A stretch of 64,000 nt of DNA from assembly GCA_024707225.1 (NCBI GenBank), contig JANQAE010000001.1, positions 1,674,001 through 1,738,000 of the forward strand. The letters run 5' to 3'. The number at the start of each line of letters is the position of its first letter. Positions within the stretch are counted from its first letter, which is position 1. Positions 39,580-48,750 of the stretch are shown piece after piece. Under the pieces are notes generated by a model. The model worked only from the letters and a program-made list of their open reading frames with translations, was not told where the DNA came from and did not search any database. A program made the position numbers and the translations under genes. The stretch is from Dokdonella sp. GTDB lineage: Bacteria > Pseudomonadota > Gammaproteobacteria > Xanthomonadales > Rhodanobacteraceae.

Positions 39580-39849
39580 TCAGCGGCGCAGGCCGAGGCG
39601 TTCGATCAGCGACTTGTAGCGGTCGCCGTCCTTGTTCTTGAGATAGCTCAGCAGACGACGGCGCTGATTGACCATCTTCAGCAGGCCGCGACGCGAATGG
39701 TGGTCCTTGTCGTGGCTGGCGAAATGCTTGCTGAGGTGATCGATGCGCGCCGACAGCAGGGCGACCTGGACTTCCGGCGAGCCGGTGTCGTTGCCCGCGC
39801 GACGGTAGTCGGCAATGATCTGGTTGGTTTGTTCCGTGGTGAGTGACAT
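39580..39849 (-). CDS. rpsO: 30S ribosomal protein S15
   Basis: 89 residues, the exact usual length. It begins [18 protein letters not shown] and contains the rRNA-binding [20 protein letters not shown] stretch and the conserved [16 protein letters not shown]15 binds the central domain of 16S rRNA early in 30S assembly. It has its own promoter in the 126-base gap after truB. In E. coli, S15 represses its own translation through the leader; no equivalent pseudoknot was tested here. Confidence 0.98.
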   Translation of the reverse strand: MSLTTEQTNQIIADYRRAGNDTGSPEVQVALLSARIDHLSKHFASHDKDHHSRRGLLKMVNQRRRLLSYLKNKDGDRYKSLIERLGLRR

Positions 39850-39926
39850 GGTTTGAACCCTTGGAAACGAAAGACGGGACGCACGCAGGCATCCCGGAGA
39901 AAGAAGTCGGTCGGTAAAGCCGGGTA

Positions 39927-39956
39927 TTGTAGCCTTGCAATGTTCGGCGGAACAAG
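39927..39956 (-). promoter_or_regulatory. rpsO promoter
   Basis: On the minus strand TTGTTC (39951-39956) and TACAAT (39927-39932) are 18 bases apart, with rpsO ATG about 75 bases downstream. The -10 equals that of the initiator-tRNA promoter. It would let rpsO-pnp be transcribed apart from the upstream operon. Confidence 0.68.
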
Positions 39957-39975
39957 GTTTTGCGTCGCGCCGGAC

Positions 39976-40937
39976 TCACGGGGCCGCGCCGGGCGCCGGA
40001 TCGGTCTGCCGGAAGCCGCGCACGGCCCGCAGCCAGCCGTCGGCCGAGACCTCGACCAGGGCCACCGCCCGGCCCTGCGGATCGATCGCCGCGCCGCGCC
40101 GGGGCCGGCCGTACCGGTCGGCCGCGCCCGCTGGCCCTGGCGCAGCAGCACGGCTGACGCCGCGTCGACGATGACCTGCCGATAGGCCGTCAGGCCGGCC
40201 TCGAGCGGCAGCAGCAGCGCGTCGAGCGCGGCCGCACCGCCCTCCTCGGCCACTGCCGCCAGCGCCTCGAGCGTGAACATGCGCGGTTGCCGGAACGGCT
40301 CGACCCAGGTCCGCCGCAGCACCGTCACATGCGCGCCGCAGCCGAGCCGCTCGCCGAGATCGCGCACCAGGCTGCGCACGTAGGTGCCCGATCCGCATTC
40401 GACGTGCAGGTCGAGCCGGTCGCCGTCCCGCCCGATCAGGTCCAGCCGGTGCACCTGGACCTCGCGCGGCGGCGCCGCGACGTCCTCGCCGCGGCGCGCG
40501 CGGCGGTACAGCGGCTCGCCGCCCTGCTTGAGCGCCGAATAGACCGGCGGCACCTGGACGATGCGTCCGGTCAGCCCGGCCAGGGCGGCGCGCACGTCGG
40601 CCTCGTCGAACGCGGGGATCGCGCGGCGCTCGAGCACGTCGCCGTCGGCATCGTCGGTCGTCGTGGTGAGGCCGAGCCGGGCCTGCGCCGCGTAGGCCTT
40701 GCGCGAGCCGAGCAGCAGGCCGGCGATCTTGGTCGCCTCGCCGAAGCACAGCGGCAGCAGGCCGGTCGCCAGCGGATCGAGGCTGCCGGTATGGCCGCCC
40801 TTCTCGGCACGCAACAACCGGCGCGCCTGCTGCAGCGCCGCGTTCGAGCTCAGACCTGCGCGCTTGTCCAGCAACAGGATGCCGTTGACGTCACGCCAGG
40901 CAAGGGCCCGGTTCGGACGCTCTGGGTTTTCGGACAC
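39976..40937 (-). CDS. truB: tRNA pseudouridine-55 synthase TruB (frame broken by 1 bp)
   Basis: Makes pseudouridine at U55 in the T-loop of tRNAs. The catalytic Asp lies in [16 protein letters not shown] (near residue 54), and [21 protein letters not shown] and [16 protein letters not shown] are also diagnostic. The frame breaks at 40118-40130: the first frame ends in LLRQGQRAR, and [20 protein letters not shown] continues in another frame to a stop at 39976. Restoring one base gives 320 residues, the normal length including the C-terminal PUA-like part. Without correction the reading would run on through rpsO in the wrong frame. Confidence 0.9.
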
Positions 40938-41002
40938 GGGGGAAATCGAAGCGACGGGCGGAAGTGCCTGCGTATTCTAGCGTGGCCGCCGCGGGAGCAC
41001 GC

Positions 41003-41347
41003 TCAGGCGTCCGCGTCGCCGCGCAGCAGCGACTCGATGCGCTCGCCGCGGTCGACCGAATCGTCGTAGCGGAACCGCAGCTCCGGCACGCGGCGCATGC
41101 GCAGGCTGCGCGACAGGACCCGCCGGAACTCGCGGGCCATCTCCTTGAGTGCGGCCACCGCGGCCGGCCCCTGCTCGGAAACCAGGGTCGTCACGTAGAC
41201 GTTGGCGACGTCGAGCTCGCGGCTGACCTCCACGTCCGAGACGCTCGCCGACGGCAGTGCGTGATCGCGCACCGCCGCGTGGACCAGCACCGACAGCTCC
41301 TTGCGCAGCTGCACGGCGACACGATCGGAACGGGTGAAATCAGCCAT
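41003..41347 (-). CDS. rbfA: Ribosome-binding factor A
   Basis: 30S maturation factor with a single KH-type domain, 114 residues. Family blocks are RSDRVAVQLRKELSVLVHAA near the start, DVEVSRELDVANVYVTTL in the middle and VPELRFRYDDSVDRGERIES near the end. It sits between infB and truB, its standard place, 18 bases after infB. Confidence 0.96.
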   Translation of the reverse strand: MADFTRSDRVAVQLRKELSVLVHAAVRDHALPSASVSDVEVSRELDVANVYVTTLVSEQGPAAVAALKEMAREFRRVLSRSLRMRRVPELRFRYDDSVDRGERIESLLRGDADA

Positions 41348-41365
41348 GAGGATGCCCCGCTCCGG

Positions 41366-43984
41366 TCAGAACGTACGCGCGACTTCGATGCGCTCGAAGC
41401 ACTCGATCTGGTCGCCCGGCTTGACGTCGTTGTACTGCTTGACGCCGATGCCGCACTCGGTGCCGTTGCGCACTTCGTCGACGTTCTCCTTGAAGCGCCG
41501 CAGCGACTCGAGCTCGCCCTGGAAGATCACCGTATTGTCGCGCAGCACGCGGATCGGCTTGTTGCGCTTGACCGTGCCCTCCACGACCATGCAGCCGGCG
41601 ATCGCGCCGAACTTCGACGAGCGGAACACCTCGCGCACCTGGGCGATGCCGATGATCTCCTCGCGCACCTCGGTGCCGAGCATGCCGCTGGCGACCTGCT
41701 TCACCTGGTCGATCACGTCGTAGATGATCGAGAAGTAGCGCAGATCCAGGCCATTGGACTCGATGATCCGGCGCGCCGACGCATCGGCACGCACGTTGAA
41801 GCCGATGATCGTGGCCTTCGACGCGACCGCCGAGTTGGCATCCGACTCGGTGATGCCGCCGACGCCGGAGATGATCACGTTGATGCGGATCAGCTCGTTG
41901 CTGAGACCGACCAGCGCCTCGCGCAGCGCCTCGGCCGAACCCTGCACGTCGGCCTTGACGACGAGGTTCAGCGACTGCTGCTCGGCGCCCTGGCCCATCT
42001 GCGCCATGATGTCTTCCATGCGGCTGCCGGCCTGCTTGACCAGGCGCGACTCGCGGCGCTTCTGCTCGCGCTGCTGTGCGACGTCCTTGGCAAGACGCTC
42101 GTCGGCGACGACGACGAAATCGTCGCCGGCCGCCGGCACGCCGGACAGGCCGAGGATCTGCACCGGAATCGACGGGCCGGCCTGGTCGACCTGACGGCCG
42201 GCCTCGTCGAACAGCACGCGCACGCGGCCGTAGTCGACGCCGCAGACGAGGAAGTCGCCCTTCCGCAGCGTGCCCTGCTGCACCAGCACGGTCGCGACCG
42301 GGCCGCGGCCCTTGTCGAGGCTCGACTCGATCACCACGCCGCTGGCGCGGCCGTCGTGGACGGCGCTCAGCTCCATGACCTCGGCCTGGACCGAGATCGC
42401 GTCGAGCAACGCGTCGACGCCGTCGCCGGTCTTGGCCGACAGCGGGACGAACTGGACGTCGCCGCCCCAGTCCTCGGGCACCACCTCGTACTGCACGAGG
42501 CCCTGCTTGACGTTGTCCGGATTGGCTTCCGGCTTGTCCATCTTGTTCATCGCGACGATCAGCGGCACCTTGGCCGAGCGCGCGTGCTGGATCGCCTCGA
42601 TCGTCTGCGGCATCACGCCGTCGTCGGCGGCCACCACGAGCACGACGATGTCGGTCAGCTGCGCACCGCGTGCGCGCATCGACGAGAACGCGGCGTGGCC
42701 GGGCGTGTCGAGGAACGTGATGACGCCCTTGTCGGTCTCGACGTGATACGCGCCGATGTGCTGGGTGATGCCGCCCGCCTCGCCGGCGGCGACCTTGGTG
42801 CGGCGGATGTAATCCAGCAGCGAGGTCTTGCCGTGATCGACGTGGCCCATGATCGTGACGACCGGCGGACGCGACGAACGCTCGCCCTGCTGGTCGTCGT
42901 GATGCGCGAGCAGGGTCACCTCGGCGTCGTTCTCGGCGGCGCGCGTGACCTTGTGGCCGAGCTCCTCGGCGACCAGGACGGCGGTGTCGTGATCGATGGT
43001 CTGGTTGATCGTTGTCATGACACCCATCTTGAACAGCGCCTTGACCACTTCGGCGCCCTTGACCGCCATCTTCGCGGCGAGGTCGGCGACCGTGATCGAC
43101 TCGCCGACGGCGACGTCACGGACGACCGGTGCGATCGGCTTGGAGAATCCGTGGCCGGCGCCGGAGCGCGAACCGCTATCGGGCTGGCGCGTATTGCGCG
43201 GCTTCTTGCGCCCGCCGGTGCGGCGTGCGGCACCCTCGCGCGACAGGTGCAGCTCGGCACCGAAATAGCGCGGTGCCTCCTCCTCCGAGCCGCTTTCCTG
43301 CATGCGGTGCGAACCGTGCGTCTTGCCCTTGTGGCGATGGGCGTCACCCGGCGAGCGGTCGTCCGGACGCCGCGGCGGCGCCGCCGCGGCGGCGCGATCG
43401 GCCTCGCGCGGCTCGGCCGGGGCGCGGCTGCGGCCGTCGGCTTCCGTACGCGGGGTCTCCTCGGCGGCCTTGCGCTGCAGCTCGTCCTCGGCGGCCTTGC
43501 GCCGCGCCTCTTCGGCGGCACGCAGCTTGGCGTCCTCCTCCTGCCGCCGCTTGTCGGCCTCGGCCCGTGCCAGTTCCTCGGACTCGCGCTTGAGCTGCGA
43601 CTCCTGGAGCTTGCGCAGCGCGTCCTCGCGCTCGGCATCGGCCGGCGTCTGGTCGTCGACCAGGCTGCGCTTGACGTAGGTGCGCTTCTGGCGCACTTCG
43701 ATGTTGACCGTCTTGGCCGCGCTGCCGCGCGCGCCGGTGGCGACCGTCAGTTCGCTGACCGTGCGCCGGCGCAGCGTCACCTGACGCGGCGCCGCGGTCT
43801 CGGCCGGCGTCTCCTGCTTGCCGTGGGTACGGCGCAGAAAGCCGAGCAGCTTGACCTTCTCGGTGCTGCTGATGACCTGGTCGGCATCGGTGAACGGCAT
43901 GCCGGCCTCGGCGAGCTGGGCCAGCAGCTTGTCGACCGGCGTACCCACCACTTTGGCCAGCTGTTTGATCGTGACGTCCGACAT
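41366..43984 (-). CDS. infB: Translation initiation factor IF-2
   Basis: GTPase that brings initiator tRNA to the ribosome; 872 residues. Two IF2N modules are seen ([40 protein letters not shown]), joined by a highly charged Lys/Arg/Glu linker with [20 protein letters not shown]. The G domain has [30 protein letters not shown] and [11 protein letters not shown]. The C-terminal domains II-IV that bind fMet-tRNA follow to the end. ATG 43984 opens [10 protein letters not shown]. The gene for the initiator tRNA it carries begins the same block. Confidence 0.97.
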   Translation of the reverse strand: MSDVTIKQLAKVVGTPVDKLLAQLAEAGMPFTDADQVISSTEKVKLLGFLRRTHGKQETPAETAAPRQVTLRRRTVSELTVATGARGSAAKTVNIEVRQKRTYVKRSLVDDQTPADAEREDALRKLQESQLKRESEELARAEADKRRQEEDAKLRAAEEARRKAAEDELQRKAAEETPRTEADGRSRAPAEPREADRAAAAAPPRRPDDRSPGDAHRHKGKTHGSHRMQESGSEEEAPRYFGAELHLSREGAARRTGGRKKPRNTRQPDSGSRSGAGHGFSKPIAPVVRDVAVGESITVADLAAKMAVKGAEVVKALFKMGVMTTINQTIDHDTAVLVAEELGHKVTRAAENDAEVTLLAHHDDQQGERSSRPPVVTIMGHVDHGKTSLLDYIRRTKVAAGEAGGITQHIGAYHVETDKGVITFLDTPGHAAFSSMRARGAQLTDIVVLVVAADDGVMPQTIEAIQHARSAKVPLIVAMNKMDKPEANPDNVKQGLVQYEVVPEDWGGDVQFVPLSAKTGDGVDALLDAISVQAEVMELSAVHDGRASGVVIESSLDKGRGPVATVLVQQGTLRKGDFLVCGVDYGRVRVLFDEAGRQVDQAGPSIPVQILGLSGVPAAGDDFVVVADERLAKDVAQQREQKRRESRLVKQAGSRMEDIMAQMGQGAEQQSLNLVVKADVQGSAEALREALVGLSNELIRINVIISGVGGITESDANSAVASKATIIGFNVRADASARRIIESNGLDLRYFSIIYDVIDQVKQVASGMLGTEVREEIIGIAQVREVFRSSKFGAIAGCMVVEGTVKRNKPIRVLRDNTVIFQGELESLRRFKENVDEVRNGTECGIGVKQYNDVKPGDQIECFERIEVARTF

Positions 43985-44165
43985 GATTGCGCTTACTCCC
44001 GAACCTGCCTGCACTTGCCCTGCGATGCGCCGGACCGCTCACGGCCCGTCACACGATTCCGACGCGGCGTCCGGCGCTCGATGCGCAGCCGGACGCGTCC
44101 CGTCAATGCGGCAACGAACCACTCGTTGCCCGCCGGCGCCTCCTGCGCCGGCGTCGTCTGCGCGA

Positions 44166-45659
44166 CTATGAAATCTCCAGCTCGCGCGCCGCCATGATGA
44201 TCGCCGAGGCACGTGCCTCGTCGAGTCCTTCGATGCCCAGCTCCATCAGCTCGTCGGTCGCCAGATCGGCGAGATTCTCGCGCGTGACGATGCCGTGCCG
44301 CGCCAGCTCGTAGCCCAGATCGTCGCCGACGCCGTGGACCGCGATCAGCTCGTCGGCCGGCTTGTGCTCCTCGATCTCCTCCTCGGCCAGCAGCGCGTCG
44401 GTCAGCAGCGCGTCGCGGGCACGCGCGCGCAGCTCCTCGACGATGTCCTCGTCGAAGCCCTCGATCGCCAGCAGCTCGGCGGTCGGCACGTAGGCGATCT
44501 CCTCGACCGTCGAGAAGCCCTCCTGCACGAGGATCTGCGCGATCTCGTTGTCGACCTCGAGCTTGCTCATGAACAGCTGCAGCGCGGCCTCCTGCTCCGA
44601 CTCGGACTTGGCGCGCACCTGGTCGGCGGTCATCACGTTGAGCTGCCAGCCCGACAGCTTGCTGGCCAGGCGCACGTTCTGTCCGCCGCGGCCGATCGCC
44701 TGGGACAGCTTGTCCTCGGCGACCGCGATGTCCATCGAGTGACGCTCCTCGTCGACGATGATCGACTGCACCTCGGCCGGCGCCATCGCATTGATGACGA
44801 ACTGCGCCGGATTGTCGTTCCACAGCACGATGTCGATGCGCTCGCCGTTGAGCTCGTTGGACACCGCCTGCACGCGCGAGCCACGCATGCCGATGCACGC
44901 GCCGATCGGATCGGTGCGGCTGTCGTGCGCGAGCACGGCGATCTTGGCGCGGTCGCCGGCATCACGCGCGCAGGCCTTGATCTCGACCAGACCCTGGCCG
45001 ACCTCGGGCACCTCGAGCTTGAACAGCTCGATCATGAACTCCGGCGCGGTGCGCGAGACGAACAGCTGCGGACCGCGGACCTCGGAACGGACGTCGAACA
45101 GATAGCCGCGCACGCGGTCGCCGGCGCGCACCGCTTCGCGTGGGATCGACTTGTCACGCGGGATGTAGGCTTCGGTGTTGCCGCCCAGATCCAGATAGAT
45201 GCTGCCGCGCTCGACGCGCTTGACGACACCGGTGATCAGCTCGCCGATGCGATCGCGATAGGCGTCGACGATCTGCGCGCGCTCGGCCTCGCGGACGCGC
45301 TGCACGATCACCTGCTTGGCCGCCTGGGCGGCGATGCGCCCGAAGTCCGGATTCTCGATCTGCTCCTCGATGAAGTCGCCGACCTGCGAACCGGGGCGCT
45401 CGTCCTCGGCGTCCATCAGGCGGATCTGCCGGTCCGGCGATTCCATGACGACGTCGTCGGCGACCACCTCCCAGCGACGGAAGGTCTCGTAGTCGCCGGT
45501 CTCCTTGTCGATCGCGACACGGACTGCGACGTCCTGATCGGGATAGCGCTTCTTGGCGGCGGAGGCCAGCGCGGCTTCCATCGCCTCGAAAATGACATCC
45601 ATCGACACGCCTTTCTCATTGGCGACCGCATCCACCACCAGCAACAGTTCTTTGCTCAT
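44166..45659 (-). CDS. nusA: Transcription elongation/termination factor NusA
   Basis: RNA polymerase-binding factor for pausing, termination and antitermination; 497 residues. It has an N-terminal domain ([20 protein letters not shown]), an S1 domain ([20 protein letters not shown]), two KH domains ([40 protein letters not shown]) and two C-terminal acidic helix-hairpin-helix repeats (from [20 protein letters not shown]). The long acidic C-terminus is as in E. coli. It is 49 bases after rimP and 181 bases before infB. Confidence 0.97.
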   Translation of the reverse strand: MSKELLLVVDAVANEKGVSMDVIFEAMEAALASAAKKRYPDQDVAVRVAIDKETGDYETFRRWEVVADDVVMESPDRQIRLMDAEDERPGSQVGDFIEEQIENPDFGRIAAQAAKQVIVQRVREAERAQIVDAYRDRIGELITGVVKRVERGSIYLDLGGNTEAYIPRDKSIPREAVRAGDRVRGYLFDVRSEVRGPQLFVSRTAPEFMIELFKLEVPEVGQGLVEIKACARDAGDRAKIAVLAHDSRTDPIGACIGMRGSRVQAVSNELNGERIDIVLWNDNPAQFVINAMAPAEVQSIIVDEERHSMDIAVAEDKLSQAIGRGGQNVRLASKLSGWQLNVMTADQVRAKSESEQEAALQLFMSKLEVDNEIAQILVQEGFSTVEEIAYVPTAELLAIEGFDEDIVEELRARARDALLTDALLAEEEIEEHKPADELIAVHGVGDDLGYELARHGIVTRENLADLATDELMELGIEGLDEARASAIIMAARELEIS

Positions 45660-45708
45660 CGCTTCCTACTCCACCGGGCGCCGAGGGACGCCGGACCGGA
45701 AATAAACA

Positions 45709-46233
45709 TCACGCCTTCTTCTTCGTCTTGCCCGTCGCGCCACCGCTGGGCTTCTTCGCCGGCGCCAGGCCGAGCGCGACGTAGTCGGGCACCAATCGCG
45801 CCGCCTGGACGTTGCCATGGTCGAGCACGATCGACGTGCCGTCCTCGAGCGCCAGGGTCAGCGCAGCGCCTTCCACCGCGGCCAGACGGCCCTGGAAACG
45901 CTTGCGGCCGTTGACCGGCAGACTCACCGTCAGCTTGACCTGCTCGCCGAGAAAGCGCGCGAACTGGTCCGGCGTGAACAGCGGCCGATCGATGCCTGGC
46001 GAGGAGACCTCCAGCGTGTACCGCCCGCTGATCGGATCGTCCACGTCCAGCGCCGCGGAGATCTCGCGGCTGGCCGCCTCGCAGTCGTCGACGGTGACCG
46101 GCCGGTCGGCGACGTCGATGTAGACGCGCAACAGGCTGCTGCCGGCGCTCGGGCGATACTCCACGCCCCAGCATTCCAGACCGAGATCGGCCACGATCGG
46201 CGTCAATAATTGGGTCAGTTCCTCTTCTTTCAC
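45709..46233 (-). CDS. rimP: Ribosome maturation factor RimP
   Basis: 30S maturation factor, 174 residues. Conserved parts are LGLECWGVEYRPSAGSSLLR, VYIDVADRPVTVDDCEAASR, LEVSSPGIDRPLFTPDQFAR and the C-terminal SH3-like domain. The tail is Lys-rich (GKTKKKA). It opens the protein-coding part of the block and is preceded by a 690-base leader after the initiator tRNA. Confidence 0.95.
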   Translation of the reverse strand: MKEEELTQLLTPIVADLGLECWGVEYRPSAGSSLLRVYIDVADRPVTVDDCEAASREISAALDVDDPISGRYTLEVSSPGIDRPLFTPDQFARFLGEQVKLTVSLPVNGRKRFQGRLAAVEGAALTLALEDGTSIVLDHGNVQAARLVPDYVALGLAPAKKPSGGATGKTKKKA

Positions 46234-46307
46234 GTCGTCGAATCGCCCTGGGCGTACTTCAGGAAAGTCTGCCGAGGCGGTGCGGGCCGGCGACCCGCGA
46301 AGTCGGA

Positions 46308-46333
46308 AACAAAAACGGGGCCGAGGCCCCGTT
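46308..46333 (-). terminator. Leader terminator 3, just before rimP
   Basis: Inverted repeat AACGGGGCC / GGCCCCGTT (46314-46333), followed on the minus strand by TTTTTGTTT. It lies about 75 bases before the rimP start, so transcripts that reach nusA must read through it. Confidence 0.85.
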
Positions 46334-46394
46334 CCACAAGTCCGCCGTTGTCTTGCATCCGCTACATCGGCAACGTGCGCATCCTGCGCTCAGC

Positions 46395-46415
46395 AAAAAG
46401 GCCACCGTGGTGGCC
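46395..46415 (-). terminator. Leader terminator 2
   Basis: Stem GGCCACC / GGTGGCC (46400-46415) followed on the minus strand by TTTTTGCT. Second of three terminator-like hairpins between the initiator tRNA and rimP. Confidence 0.8.
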
Positions 46416-46851
46416 CTTCGCTGAAGACCTGATGGCGGGGGCTGCTCCGTCCGACCGCTGACGGAACCCGTCGAATCGCCATATGGCAGGCCGCGCATCA
46501 TAGCCGCATCGGCGCGCATCGTCCAACCCTTTCGATCGCCGGCTTCGGCGACGCGGTGCCGGCCGCGGCTTGCGCGCCGGCGGCGGCGGAAAATGCGGCT
46601 CCAGCGATCGCGCATCGGCGGGCCGCCCCGTGCGGCATCGGCACACACCGATCGACTCAATTGCTTGAATCGAATCGGCTTTCGAAGGGCTCGATCGCGA
46701 GGCGGGGCTTCTCGGATGCCCCGACCGCCCGCGGCGCCGGCGCCCCAGCGATCCAGCTCGCGACGATCCGGGCCTCGAGCGACTCGCCGGCGCGGGCCGC
46801 CACGGCTTCGCCCTCGTCCCGGTCCGGATCCCGGTACCGGACGCGATCCCC

Positions 46852-46887
46852 GAAAACGAAAACGGCGACCTCGTTGCCGAGACCGCC
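46852..46887 (-). terminator. Terminator after the initiator tRNA gene
   Basis: A 10-bp stem with two G-U pairs and a GCAA tetraloop (46864-46887), followed on the minus strand by GTTTTCGTTTTCG. It begins 38 bases past the tRNA 3' end. Confidence 0.75.
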
Positions 46888-46924
46888 GTATCGTCATCTG
46901 CGCTGGAGCGCGCGCAGATATGTT

Positions 46925-47001
46925 TGGTAGCGGGGGCAGGATTTGAACCTGCGACCTTCGGGTTATGAGCCCGACGAGCTGCCAGACTGCTCCACCCCGC
47001 A
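46925..47001 (-). tRNA. metY: Initiator tRNA-fMet (CAT), metY position
   Basis: 77-base tRNA with anticodon CAT and an encoded CCA end. It is an initiator: the anticodon stem has three consecutive G-C pairs (TCGGG-CTCATAA-CCCGA) and positions 1 and 72 are unpaired (T1 and T72, where E. coli has C1 and A72). T arm is GCAGG-TTCAAAT-CCTGC. Most of it matches E. coli initiator tRNA base for base. As in E. coli metY, it heads the rimP-nusA-infB operon. Confidence 0.97.
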
Positions 47002-47013
47002 TCAGAGCCCGCT

Positions 47014-47042
47014 ATTGTAGGCACAACCCAGGGCCGATACAA
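47014..47042 (-). promoter_or_regulatory. Promoter of the initiator tRNA and nusA operon
   Basis: On the minus strand TTGTAT (47037-47042) and TACAAT (47014-47019) are 17 bases apart; transcription would start about 5-7 bases before the tRNA 5' end. Good -10, moderate -35. Confidence 0.75.
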
Positions 47043-47168
47043 GCCCGTCGAGCGGAACGGACGCCAACCGGGCGCTCCGGACGCGGTGGCCGAGCCGGCG
47101 AAAAAGGCTCAAACTATACGAAATCTGCATCGGAGCAGTCTCTTACGCACGCGAAGGAGTGCGCAGCC

Positions 47169-48593
47169 ATGAAGATCCGGATCTCGGCACTGACCTGGAC
47201 GATCGCGACCGCAATCGTCCCGCCCGTCGCGGCGGCGTCGCTGCCGTTGCTCGATCGCGGCTTCGCGCAGGATGGCGTCAGCGTGCTGCCGCGCATCGAT
47301 GCGCCGGTCCGCCAGGCGAGTCTGCGCGCCGTGCGGGTCGCCGCGGATGGTGCGATCTTCCTGGCCGGCACACAGATCCGCGACGGCGTGCCGCTTCCTT
47401 ATGTCGACAAGCTGACGCGCCAGGGCGTGCCGGACACGGCCTACGGCAACGGCGGACGCTTCGCGCTGCCGCTCGATTCGGCGGCCTATCCGTGGGGCGC
47501 CGAACTCGGCGACGTCATCATCCTGTCCGATGGCCGCATCGCGTTTGCGGCCGGCGTGCTCGGTCCCGGCGAGCAGCTCACGACTACCAGCCTGATCGGC
47601 ATGGTCGGTGTCGACGGACGGCTCGACCCCGGTTTCGCAGCCGGTGCCGGCTATGCACGCTTCGACTACGGACCGCCATCGACGCAACCGGCCGGTACGC
47701 CGTATGCCGGTTCGCTGGTCGCGGACATGCAGCAGCGCCTGCTGCTGGCCGCCCCGACCGGGCAGCCGGCCGCCGCGGTCGCGCGATTCCGGGCCGATGG
47801 AGGCCTCGATACGGACTACGGCACGCACGGCATCGCCTGGCTGCCGGCGCCAACGACGTCGCGGCGCCTGCGACTGGACGCGACCGGACGACTGCTGCTC
47901 GCCGGCGCCACGCGAACGGCCGGCGCGGCGCCGCGACTCGCGCTGGCCCGGCTGCTGCCCGACGGCGCGCTCGATGCCGGCTTCAGCGGCGGACTGGTCA
48001 CGCTCGACGGCGCCGCGTCCGCGTCGGACGTGCTCGGCATCGGCTCGCTCGAACTCGACCGCGCCGGCCGGCCGCTCGTCGGTCACGAGTTCGTCTCGAC
48101 GGTCAGCCTGTCGTTCTCACTGGATGTCGCGCGCTTCACCCCGACCGGCAGCGTCGACGCGCGTTTCAACGCGGCCGCGCAGCAACCCGGCCGGCCCGGC
48201 CTCGCCCGCGTCGTCAACGACGCCGCCCTGCTGTCCGGCACGTTCGCGATGCCGACCGCCGATCGCCGGATCGTCGTCCTCGGAACCGCCGACACGTTCT
48301 CCGAGCCGGCCGGCCTGGCGTTCGTGCGGCTGCGCGACGATGCCTCGACCGATCCTTCATTCCCGGCGGGGAGGCAGGGTCCGGCTTACCTGATGCCGGT
48401 GCTCGGCACGGACGGCAATGCCGACCGGATCGCCGGCGTCGACGCCGACGGCCGCGGCGGCCTGATCGTCGCCGGTCAGAGCTCAGGGCCTGCCGGCACC
48501 TGCCACTTCGTGCTGCGCCTGATCGGCGACCGCCTGTTCGCGGATGGTCAGGATCCGAACTCGCGCCCGATCGCCTGTCCGTCCTCGCCCTGA
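47169..48593 (+). CDS. Secreted delta-60 repeat protein, copy 1
   Basis: 474 residues, role unknown. A signal peptide (ALTWTIATAIVPPVAAA) precedes a propeller-like array of delta-60 repeats of about 55-60 residues, each with a pattern such as LDTDYGTHGIAWL ... RLRLDATGRLLLAG or DTAYGNGGRFALPL ... LSDGRIAFAAG. It ends HFVLRLIGDRLFADGQDPNS and a Pro/Ser/Cys tail. ATG 47169 has AAGGAG (47154-47159) at good spacing. It is the first of two tandem paralogues and shares a C-terminal motif with the protein at 25429. Probably extracellular or surface-bound; no catalytic motif. Confidence 0.82.
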   Translation: MKIRISALTWTIATAIVPPVAAASLPLLDRGFAQDGVSVLPRIDAPVRQASLRAVRVAADGAIFLAGTQIRDGVPLPYVDKLTRQGVPDTAYGNGGRFALPLDSAAYPWGAELGDVIILSDGRIAFAAGVLGPGEQLTTTSLIGMVGVDGRLDPGFAAGAGYARFDYGPPSTQPAGTPYAGSLVADMQQRLLLAAPTGQPAAAVARFRADGGLDTDYGTHGIAWLPAPTTSRRLRLDATGRLLLAGATRTAGAAPRLALARLLPDGALDAGFSGGLVTLDGAASASDVLGIGSLELDRAGRPLVGHEFVSTVSLSFSLDVARFTPTGSVDARFNAAAQQPGRPGLARVVNDAALLSGTFAMPTADRRIVVLGTADTFSEPAGLAFVRLRDDASTDPSFPAGRQGPAYLMPVLGTDGNADRIAGVDADGRGGLIVAGQSSGPAGTCHFVLRLIGDRLFADGQDPNSRPIACPSSP

Positions 48594-48750
48594 TCGACAT
48601 GCGCTCGCCGACGCTGCCGGGGTCGGTTGCATCAAGGGCGCCGGACCGTTAGCGTCGATAGGCAGCAGGGGAAAAGGTTGAGAATCGATCGAACGCGCCC
48701 GCGTTCTGATCGCGATTCGCCGTCGATGCAATGTCAGGGGAGTCATCGTT

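Noticed and set aside
39580-40937. truB fused to a tail overlapping rpsO
   Set aside because: The long frame that runs into rpsO results from the single-base deletion near 40118-40130; the other frame gives the normal TruB C-terminus and stop.
46259-46501. Possible leader peptide containing RRATTVAFLLS before rimP
   Set aside because: The peptide is simply the reading of a terminator hairpin (46395-46415) and its flanks; no ribosome binding site and no regulatory codon run.
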